Positions 50,237-57,197 of a stretch of DNA of 64,000 nt are shown piece after piece (position 1 is the stretch's first letter; the number at the start of each line of letters is the position of its first letter). The position numbers and the translations under genes were made by a program. The notes under the pieces are model-generated. The model was not told the DNA's origin, made no database searches, and worked only from the letters and a program-made list of their open reading frames with translations. The DNA lies in assembly GCA_019637295.1 (NCBI GenBank), contig JAHBVX010000008.1, forward strand, positions 186,001 to 250,000, given 5' to 3'. The stretch comes from Polyangiaceae bacterium (GTDB lineage Bacteria > Myxococcota_A > Polyangia > Polyangiales > Polyangiaceae).

Positions 50237-51223
50237 TCAGCTCACCGCCAACGACAGGATGCGCTCCGCGGCCACGGCCTCCTCTCCAGTCAAGGAGCCG
50301 CAGTGCTGTCGCAGCACGACTTTGTAGGCCGCGAGGCCCGCGTGATCGAAGTCGGCGAGACGACGGATCAGCGACTCGAGCAAGGTCACCGCTTTGAGCG
50401 GGAGCGGACGCTTTGCGAGCCGGAACAGCTCGATCGCCATGTTCGCCCAGCGACCGCGCAGGCTCACGTCCGCGAGCTTCATGCCGTACAGCCCGGCGAT
50501 CTCGAGGGTGGCCGGATCGATGGCGCCGCCCTCGCGCGCCTTGCGCAGGAGCGTGTCCATGTGATCGGCGAGCAAGCGCTCGGCCGCCTCCTTGCGGCCC
50601 ATGGTGATCATGCGATCCGCCAGGCGCGCCATGGTGAGCAGCGCGTCGGCCTTCGTGGTTCGCTGCGTGTCCTCCAGGTCTTCGGAGGTCTCGGCCGCGT
50701 GCTGCGCAGCCTGAGGTGGGCTCGGGACCACGACCGGCATGTCGCGCTCGGTCATGGCGGGCGCGGGGACGCCAAAGGCCTGGGGTCCCGAGAGTGACCG
50801 CTTGTGTCCGGGGGGAGGCGCCGTATCGAAGCGCACTGCGGAGTCGCTCACGCACACGGTGAGCTCGGATGTCCCGATCAGGATGCGGTCCCCCTCGTCG
50901 AGCACGCGTGCGCCGCTCAGGGGCTGCTCGTTCACACGCACGCCGTTCGCGCTCTCGAGGTCCTCGAGGAACAGGGCGCAGTTGGAGACGAACAGCCGCG
51001 CGTGGCGGCGCGAGACCAACATGTCTTGCAGGTTCAGATCGCAGCTGCGGCTGCGGCCGATCACGAACTCACCGGGCGGCAGCAAGAACTCGCGACCCTG
51101 AAAGCGCAGGGCGAAGAACCGCTTCTCGCCCGCCGTGGTGGGGGGCGCCTCGCGTCCAGGCCAGGTGACCGGCGTGTGCCTCACTCCTGACACTATAGCT
51201 CGCACCCGTCGGCTCGGCGCCAC
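50237..51223 (-). CDS. FHA-domain protein
   Basis: Up to 328 residues; the GTG at 51223 is the longest start, and GTGs at 51205, 51193 and 51184 are alternatives. Residues of about 40-125 form a forkhead-associated domain: 'FVIGRSRSCDLNLQD' has the phosphothreonine-binding Arg/Ser, then 'SRRHARLFVSNCALFLEDL' and 'SANGVRVN'. The C-terminal 150 residues are helical ('ADALLTMARLADRMITMGRK'), TPR-like. FHA proteins bind phosphothreonine, so it probably docks on the kinase encoded 2 bases downstream. Confidence 0.88.
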   Translation of the reverse strand: MAPSRRVRAIVSGVRHTPVTWPGREAPPTTAGEKRFFALRFQGREFLLPPGEFVIGRSRSCDLNLQDMLVSRRHARLFVSNCALFLEDLESANGVRVNEQPLSGARVLDEGDRILIGTSELTVCVSDSAVRFDTAPPPGHKRSLSGPQAFGVPAPAMTERDMPVVVPSPPQAAQHAAETSEDLEDTQRTTKADALLTMARLADRMITMGRKEAAERLLADHMDTLLRKAREGGAIDPATLEIAGLYGMKLADVSLRGRWANMAIELFRLAKRPLPLKAVTLLESLIRRLADFDHAGLAAYKVVLRQHCGSLTGEEAVAAERILSLAVS

Positions 51224-51273
51224 CCTTCCCGCTTGCGTGGTGCGCCAACCGCCAGCGGGGTTACACTCCCGAC

Positions 51274-52053
51274 GTGCCTCGGTGGATTGGGCTCGCGCTA
51301 CTGTTCTCGGCTTGCAGCCTCTTCCCGGAGTCGCCGCCGCTCGTGGATCTCACTGCCGGCGCCGCGGGGTTCGGCGGGCAAGCCGGGGGGGCGGGCGGCG
51401 TCGGGGGCACCGGCGGCGGCGGGCAGGGCGGCGGACCCGCCGGCAGCGGCGGCCAGCCCCCCGACGCCAGCGGCTGTGGGGGCGACCAGAGCCTGACCTT
51501 GGAGGCGGTGGCCGACACCTACCTTCAAAACACCCCGCCCAACCAGACCAATGGCCAGGCGGAGTTTCTGCAAGTGCTGGCGTTCAACGCGTTCGCCGGC
51601 AATCGCGCGCTCGTTCGCTTCGAGTTCGAGTCGTCCCTGCCCGCGGGCGCGGAGATCCTGGACGCTGCGCTGGTGCTGCGCCTGGTCCTGCATCAGCCCG
51701 CCTCTCACGAGCTGGGCGTGTACCGGCTCGCTCGCAGCTGGGTGGAGGCCGAGGCCACGTGGAGCAAGCCCGCCACCAGCGCGACCTGGTCGACCCCGGG
51801 CGGAGACTTCGCCAGCGCGACGGCGACGCTGGCCATCGACGCGAGCATCATGGTCGGGGGCGTGGTCAGCTGGGACGTTACCAGCGACGTGACGGCGTTC
51901 TTCGACGGCAGCCTGAGCAACCACGGCTGGCTCCTCAAGCACGCCAACGACACTGCGATGAACGGCGAGGCACTCCGCTTTGGGGCGCGCGAGTCCACGA
52001 CGGCCAGCGAGCGGCCGCAGCTGACGATCAGCTACCGCGTGTGCGGGGGCTGA
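51274..52053 (+). CDS. DNRLRE-domain lipoprotein with Gly-rich linker
   Basis: A 259-residue protein from a GTG at 51274. The signal ends in 'LALLFSAC' (lipid-anchored). A linker of about 45 residues of Gly/Ala ('GGAGGVGGTGGGGQGGG') leads to a DNRLRE-type beta-sandwich: 'LEAVADTYLQNTPPNQTNG', 'NRALVRFEFESSLPAGAEI', 'VYRLARSWVEAEATWSKP' and 'WDVTSDVTAFFDG'. DNRLRE domains occur in polysaccharide-binding surface proteins. It is divergent from the FHA gene with only 50 bases between, so promoters overlap. Carbohydrate binding is inferred from the family. Confidence 0.85.
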   Translation: MPRWIGLALLFSACSLFPESPPLVDLTAGAAGFGGQAGGAGGVGGTGGGGQGGGPAGSGGQPPDASGCGGDQSLTLEAVADTYLQNTPPNQTNGQAEFLQVLAFNAFAGNRALVRFEFESSLPAGAEILDAALVLRLVLHQPASHELGVYRLARSWVEAEATWSKPATSATWSTPGGDFASATATLAIDASIMVGGVVSWDVTSDVTAFFDGSLSNHGWLLKHANDTAMNGEALRFGARESTTASERPQLTISYRVCGG

Positions 52054-52134
52054 CGCTGGCTCGCGGACCGCCAGCGAGGGCTTTCGGCGAGTCGGCTCTT
52101 GCCGCTGCCCGCGCGATTGAGTATCCGCCGTGCC

Positions 52135-52674
52135 ATGCGCATGTCCTCACTTCTCCTCCCCGCCGCTGCAGTCCTCCTCTTGTCTTGCGGCGGCTCCACG
52201 CCACCGGAGGGACCCAAGTTCGCCGAGCTGCCCACTCAGCCTGGGGCCGAAGACGGCGAGTCCGGGTCCGAGCCGGAGCCCGCGGACGAGCCGGCGTCCC
52301 CCGAGGCGCCGAAGACGTGGGCGGACATGGACCACGAGGCCCGCGTCGCCTTCATGAAGGAGACGGTCACGCCCCGAATGAAGGCGCTGTTCCAGGAGTT
52401 CGACGCCAAGGAGTTCGAGAAATTCGGTTGTCCGACCTGTCACGGGCCGGGCGTGAAGGACGGCAAGTTCGACATGCCCACGACGTCGCTCGACGTGCTC
52501 GACCCCACCAACGACTTCGCGAAGCACCAGAAGAAGTACGCCAAGCAGCTCGCGTTCATGAAGACGAAGGTCGTACCCGAGATGGCGCAGCTGCTCGGCA
52601 AGTCGGTCTACGACCCCAAGACGCAGCAAGGCTTCGGCTGCTTCAACTGCCACACGATGGCCGGCAAGAAGTGA
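52135..52674 (+). CDS. di-haem cytochrome c-like lipoprotein
   Basis: A 179-residue protein from the ATG at 52135, with another ATG at 52141. The lipobox is 'AVLLLSC'. An acidic Pro/Glu linker precedes a helical domain with two haem-attachment motifs, 'CPTCH' and 'CFNCH', about 80 residues apart. 'EFEKFGCPTCHGPGVKDGKF' is typical of periplasmic c-type haem proteins. Met-rich helices ('FMKTKVVPEMAQLLGKS') could supply axial ligands. Redox partner unknown. Its stop overlaps the GTG start of glgB (GTGA), an odd pairing of an exported haem protein with a cytosolic glycogen enzyme. Confidence 0.82.
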   Translation: MRMSSLLLPAAAVLLLSCGGSTPPEGPKFAELPTQPGAEDGESGSEPEPADEPASPEAPKTWADMDHEARVAFMKETVTPRMKALFQEFDAKEFEKFGCPTCHGPGVKDGKFDMPTTSLDVLDPTNDFAKHQKKYAKQLAFMKTKVVPEMAQLLGKSVYDPKTQQGFGCFNCHTMAGKK

Positions 52675-54854
52675 CCTCGGACGCGCTCGGCGGCCCGGAC
52701 GAGCTTCGCGAGCGGCTGCTGCGGGGCGAGCTGCACGATCCCCACGCGTTGCTCGGCGCCCACCCGTTCGGCGCGGGCGCGACGGTTCGGGCGTTTCACC
52801 CCGAGGCCGAGCGAGCGGAGTGCCTTCTGGGCACGAGAGCGCTGGAAATGCAGGCCATCGGCGGGGGCCTGTTCGCCATCGCGCTGCCGAGCGAGCGCGT
52901 GCCCCTCGGGCACCGCGTCCGCTTTCACTTCGCCGGCGGTGGGATGCTCGAGCGAGACGACCCGTACCGCTTCCTGCCCACGGTGGGCGAGCTGGATCTC
53001 CATCTGTTCGCGGAGGGCAACCACCGTCGCCTGTGGCAAGTGCTGGGCGCGAACGTGCGCGTGGTCGACGGCGTGGAGGGAACGGCGTTCGCGGTCTGGG
53101 CGCCGACGGCGCGGGCCGTGTCTCTGATTGGCGACTTCGACCACTGGGATCCGCGTGCGCTGCCCATGCGCGCGCTGGGTGCGTCGGGGGTCTGGGAGCT
53201 GTTCGTGCCGGGTGTTGGGGTGGGCAGCCAGTACAAGTTCGTGATTCGCAGCAACCTCGGCGTGGTTCGAGTGAAGTCGGATCCCTATGCCAAGGCGATG
53301 GAGCTGCCGCCGCAGACGGCCTCCGTCGTGACGCGGCAAACGCACGAGTGGGGCGACGCGGAGTGGATGGCGTCGCGCCGCGAGCGCGACTGGCGGCGCG
53401 AGCCGATGAGCATCTACGAGCTGCACTTCGGTTCTTGGCGCCGGATACTGGAGGAGGGCAACCGCTCGCTCTCGTATCGCGAGCTGGCCGCGCCTCTGGT
53501 CGAGCACCTCCACAAGCTGGGCATGACCCACGTCGAGCTCATGCCCATGGCGGAGCACCCCTTCTACGGCTCCTGGGGCTATCAGATCAGCGGCTATTTC
53601 GCGCCCACCGCGCGTTTCGGCGTGCCGGACGACTTCCGCTACTTCGTCGACGTGCTGCACCAGAACGGCATCGGCGTGCTCCTGGATTGGGTGCCGGCTC
53701 ACTTCCCGAAGGACGACTTCGCGCTGGCGCGCTTCGACGGTTCCGCGCTGTACGAACATCAAGATCCACGCCTCGGCGAGCACCCGGACTGGGGCACCTT
53801 GATCTTCAACTACGGGCGCGCGGAGGTGCGCGCGTTCTTGCTGGCCAACGCGCTCTATTGGCTGGAAGAGTTTCACATCGATGGACTCCGGGTCGATGCG
53901 GTCGCGTCGATGCTGTACCTCGACTACAGCCGCAACGCAGGCGAGTGGGTCCCGAACAGGTTCGGTGGTCGTGAGAACTTGGAGGCGATCGAGCTGCTCA
54001 AGGCCGTCAATCACATCGTGACGGAGGAAGCGCCGGGTGCCATCACCATCGCGGAGGAGAGCACCGCCTGGGCCGGGGTCACGACGGCCGCGGTGGAGGG
54101 CGGGCTCGGCTTCACCTTCAAGTGGAACATGGGCTGGATGCACGACACGCTCTCGTACTTCCAGAAGGAGCCGATCTACCGCAAGTTCCACCAGAATCAG
54201 CTGACTTTTTCGATGATCTACGAGTACCACGAGCGCTTCATCAACTCGCTGTCTCACGACGAGGTGGTGCACGGCAAGGGAGCGCTGCTCTCCAAGATGC
54301 CCGGTGACGACTGGCAGCGCTTCGCCAACTTGCGTGCGCTGTTCGCCTATCAGTACACACGGCCGGGCAAGCAGCTCTACTTCATGGGCGCGGAGATCGC
54401 TCAACGCAGCGAATGGAACCACGACGGCGCGGTGGACTTCGGCCTGCTTGCCGACGAGCGGCACGCGCGGCACCTCCACTTCATGCAGGCCCTGGGTCAG
54501 CTCTATCTGCGCACGCCTGCGCTGTGGCGAGACGATCCAAGCCCGGAGAGCTTCGAGTGGATTGACGCCGCGGACAGCGAGAGCTCGGTCTTCTCCTACC
54601 TGCGCAGGAGCGGCGACGAGGTGGCCCTCGTGATCATGAACCTCACTCCAGTGCCCCGTCGCCCCTATCGCGTCGGAGCGCCGCGAGGGGGAGAGTACCG
54701 CGTGGTGCTCGACACGGACGCCGTGGAGTTCGGTGGCTCCGGGTTCTCTAGGCAAAGCGTCGTTCAGGCCCAGGCCGAGCCCGTCCATGGCCGACCGTGC
54801 TCGATCGAGCTCGACCTGCCACCGCTCGCGGCGCTCGTGCTCGTGCCGAGCTGA
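52671..54854 (+). CDS. glgB: 1,4-alpha-glucan branching enzyme
   Basis: A 727-residue GH13 enzyme that makes alpha-1,6 branches in glycogen. The N-terminal CBM48-like module includes 'DPHALLGAHPFGAGATV' and 'FAVWAPTARAVSLIGDFDHW'. The barrel shows 'GMTHVELMPMAEHPFYGSWG', the nucleophile Asp409 in 'LRVDAVASMLYLDYSR', the acid/base Glu462 in 'TIAEEST' and 'SLSHDEVVHGKG'. The 53-residue spacing of Asp and Glu equals that of the E. coli enzyme. The GTG start at 52671 overlaps the cytochrome gene by 4 bases; the N-terminus conserved in GlgB begins right there. Confidence 0.96.
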   Translation: MTSDALGGPDELRERLLRGELHDPHALLGAHPFGAGATVRAFHPEAERAECLLGTRALEMQAIGGGLFAIALPSERVPLGHRVRFHFAGGGMLERDDPYRFLPTVGELDLHLFAEGNHRRLWQVLGANVRVVDGVEGTAFAVWAPTARAVSLIGDFDHWDPRALPMRALGASGVWELFVPGVGVGSQYKFVIRSNLGVVRVKSDPYAKAMELPPQTASVVTRQTHEWGDAEWMASRRERDWRREPMSIYELHFGSWRRILEEGNRSLSYRELAAPLVEHLHKLGMTHVELMPMAEHPFYGSWGYQISGYFAPTARFGVPDDFRYFVDVLHQNGIGVLLDWVPAHFPKDDFALARFDGSALYEHQDPRLGEHPDWGTLIFNYGRAEVRAFLLANALYWLEEFHIDGLRVDAVASMLYLDYSRNAGEWVPNRFGGRENLEAIELLKAVNHIVTEEAPGAITIAEESTAWAGVTTAAVEGGLGFTFKWNMGWMHDTLSYFQKEPIYRKFHQNQLTFSMIYEYHERFINSLSHDEVVHGKGALLSKMPGDDWQRFANLRALFAYQYTRPGKQLYFMGAEIAQRSEWNHDGAVDFGLLADERHARHLHFMQALGQLYLRTPALWRDDPSPESFEWIDAADSESSVFSYLRRSGDEVALVIMNLTPVPRRPYRVGAPRGGEYRVVLDTDAVEFGGSGFSRQSVVQAQAEPVHGRPCSIELDLPPLAALVLVPS

Positions 54855-54869
54855 GGAGGCGAGGCCCCA

Positions 54870-55619
54870 GTGTACGAGTCGCTGAGCGCGGAGAAGATCC
54901 TGGAGACGCTGGAGCGGCTCACCCGCCGCATCCAGGAGCGTTTTCCCGGAGCTGGGCTGGCCTCGGTGTCGGGGGAGCTCACTCGCATCGCGAGCGAGGT
55001 GGCGCGCCAGACCCAGGAGCTCGGTCGCCCGCATTTGCCGCTGCGGGCGGGCGTCGGGGTGCTGCTCGCTGGCGTGGTCGTGGTGCTGGCCGTGTTCGTG
55101 CCCGAGCTACGGGTCAACGTGCGCATCCGCGAGATGAGCGATCTGGTCCAGACCATCGAGGCGTTCCTCGGCAGCTTGTTCTTCCTGGGCACCGGCATCG
55201 CCTTCTTGATCACCTTCGAGAGCCGGCTCAAGCGGCGGCGCGCGCTCAAGCTCGTGCACGAGCTGCGCTCGGTCGCCCACGTGGTGGACATGCACCAGCT
55301 CACGAAGGATCCAGAGGGGTTGCTCGGTCCACGCACGCCGTCGTCCCCAGTGCGCGCCATGAGCGACCAAGAGCTGCTGCGCTATCTCGACTACTGCAGC
55401 GAGCTGTTCGCGCTGATCAGCAAGGTGGGAGCGCTGACCGTCCAGGGCTACGGCGATCCGGTGGTGCTCGCGGCGGTGGACGAGGTCGAGAGCCTGACCA
55501 CGGGGCTCAGCCGCAAGGTCTGGCAGAAGATCACGCTCGTGCATCAAATGGTCGAGGATCAGCGCCGCGCCCAGGCGCGCAGGCCCTCGCTCATGGCGCT
55601 GCGCACCCGCGGCGCTTGA
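54870..55619 (+). CDS. membrane protein with two transmembrane segments, unknown
   Basis: A 249-residue protein from a GTG at 54870, 15 bases after glgB. A charged N-terminal helix ('AEKILETLERLTRRIQERF') leads to two membrane segments ('AGVGVLLAGVVVVLAVFV' and 'LGSLFFLGTGIAFLITF') separated by a short loop. The C-terminal 120 residues are helical and cytoplasmic ('ELLRYLDYCSELFALISKVG', 'GLSRKVWQKITLVHQMVEDQ'). No enzymatic motif. It is probably co-transcribed with glgB and the TerB-like gene. Confidence 0.7.
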   Translation: MYESLSAEKILETLERLTRRIQERFPGAGLASVSGELTRIASEVARQTQELGRPHLPLRAGVGVLLAGVVVVLAVFVPELRVNVRIREMSDLVQTIEAFLGSLFFLGTGIAFLITFESRLKRRRALKLVHELRSVAHVVDMHQLTKDPEGLLGPRTPSSPVRAMSDQELLRYLDYCSELFALISKVGALTVQGYGDPVVLAAVDEVESLTTGLSRKVWQKITLVHQMVEDQRRAQARRPSLMALRTRGA

Positions 55620-55672
55620 CGCCGCTACGGCGCTCTGGGTTCATCACCCGAGTCGTACAGGGAGCAAGAGAA

Positions 55673-56188
55673 ATGGGAATCGCAAGCTCACTCGGGAAAC
55701 TTCGAGCCACCGTGCAGGCCATCCCGGCCTACAGCAAGCTGCTCGAGCAGGGCAGCGAGGCGGGGGCAGCTGCGCAGGAAGCCGAGCACGCGGCCCTCGA
55801 AGCGCGCGCGATGTGGCTCGGCGCGATGGTCGAGGCGGCGTACATCGTCGCGCAAGCGGACGGCAGCGTGTCGGAGGCCGAGTCCGGCGAGATCGTCGAG
55901 GGGCTCGTGCAGCTCACCGACGGCAGCGTGGAGGCCGACGAGGTCGTCGACATGCTCGAGCGAGTGGCGGGCGCCGTCGAAGAAGAGGGCGCCAAGGCGC
56001 GCTTCGCCGAGATCGCGTCCATCATCGAGGACACCGAGCTGCGGGACGCGGTGTATCTCGTGGCCTGCGCGGTGGCCTGGAAGGGCGGCGGCATCGGCGA
56101 GAAGCAGGGCCTCTGCCTGCGCGCGCTCAAGGACGCCTTCGGCTACGCCGAGGGCAAGCACCAAGCGCTGCTGGCCAAGGCGCGCTAG
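55673..56188 (+). CDS. TerB-like domain protein
   Basis: A 171-residue helical protein with a GGAG ribosome site ahead of the ATG at 55673. It fits the TerB/tellurite-resistance superfamily of all-helical domains: 'MVEAAYIVAQADGSVSEAES', 'ELRDAVYLVACAVAWKGG' and 'KQGLCLRALKDAFGYAEGK'. The central acidic 'ADGSVSEAE' pattern is the family signature and likely binds metal. TerB domains occur in stress and membrane-surveillance systems. No other ter genes are near. Its last 4 bases overlap the convergent outer-membrane protein gene. Confidence 0.78.
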   Translation: MGIASSLGKLRATVQAIPAYSKLLEQGSEAGAAAQEAEHAALEARAMWLGAMVEAAYIVAQADGSVSEAESGEIVEGLVQLTDGSVEADEVVDMLERVAGAVEEEGAKARFAEIASIIEDTELRDAVYLVACAVAWKGGGIGEKQGLCLRALKDAFGYAEGKHQALLAKAR

Positions 56189-57045
56189 AGCAGATCGAAC
56201 CCGAGCCGCAGGGTCAGGCTCGGCAGCAGCCCGAACTCCTCGAGCTGTCGATCCACGCTGGCGGATGCCTCATCCGTGAGCGCTTGCTGGCTCGCGCCGA
56301 GGCTGCGATTGGGCACCGCCTCCGTGGTAGCGCTCATCATACCTACGACGCCGAGCCCCACGCCGAGCACCAGCCGTCTCGAGACGTGGCCTTGGTAGCC
56401 AACCTCGGCGAACCACAGGTTGAGGCGGCTCGTGATGTCGTAGCGCGCGGGCAATCCATTCTGCTGCCAGCTGCCGTCGAGGGTCGCGCGCACGAGACCC
56501 ACGTCGCCGTACAAGCCTAGCTTGCTCGAGGGCCGCACGCCGGCGAACAGACGCAACGCGCGTCCACTCTCGAAGATCGACGCCGCCGCTCGCTGCTCGC
56601 TCTCGCCCGCTGCCGCGTCGGTCACGAAGTCCAAATAGGCGCCAGGGATCACGCCGTAGCCCGCGCCGAGGCGAAGCCCGACGGGCGTCTGGAGCACCGT
56701 CTGAACGCCCACGTCCACCGGCGCTCGCGTGACACCCTCCACCGACCACATCCACTGCGAACGCGCGCGCTGCGTCTCCATCGCTGGCGCCGGGCGGTCG
56801 TAGGCTGGCGCACCCGCGCCGTAGAAGTGTGCTGGCGGAGGCTGCCACGTCGGCATTGGCTGCTGCTGTTGTTGGGGCGGCGCGGTGGACGGGCTCGGCG
56901 GCAACGGGAAGGCGCGAGCGGACGGCGCGGGATCGTCCTGAACCGGCGCGAAGCTCGCCGTCGGCGTCTCGGCCCTCGCGACACCGGGCTGCAGCAGCGG
57001 CAGCGCCATCAGCGCGGCGAGGGTCCAGGTTCCGGCACGAGTCAT
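56185..57045 (-). CDS. outer-membrane beta-barrel-like protein
   Basis: A 286-residue protein from the ATG at 57045 with a signal peptide ('AALMALPLLQPGVARA'). A Pro/Gln-rich N-terminus ('PPQQQQQPMPTWQPP') precedes a beta-rich region of about 190 residues: 'PVGLRLGAGYGVIPGAYLDF', 'GLYGDVGLVRATLDGSW', 'RLVLGVGLGVVGMMS', ending 'LPSLTLRLGFDLL'. The alternation is barrel-like. No Cys in the mature part. The function is not evident. It converges on the TerB-like gene with a 4-base overlap. Confidence 0.75.
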   Translation of the reverse strand: MTRAGTWTLAALMALPLLQPGVARAETPTASFAPVQDDPAPSARAFPLPPSPSTAPPQQQQQPMPTWQPPPAHFYGAGAPAYDRPAPAMETQRARSQWMWSVEGVTRAPVDVGVQTVLQTPVGLRLGAGYGVIPGAYLDFVTDAAAGESEQRAAASIFESGRALRLFAGVRPSSKLGLYGDVGLVRATLDGSWQQNGLPARYDITSRLNLWFAEVGYQGHVSRRLVLGVGLGVVGMMSATTEAVPNRSLGASQQALTDEASASVDRQLEEFGLLPSLTLRLGFDLL

Positions 57046-57197
57046 GGGCTCTTCGGAGCTAGCAACCCACGTGCCGGGCCGCTTTTCGGCGCGAGACTCG
57101 CCATCCACGCCCGCGCTTCGGACCCAACTGTCTGGGCGTGGCACACCTTGGCCCGCAGCGAGCAGACCGGCCCTTGGGCCTGGCGGAGGTGGCCACG

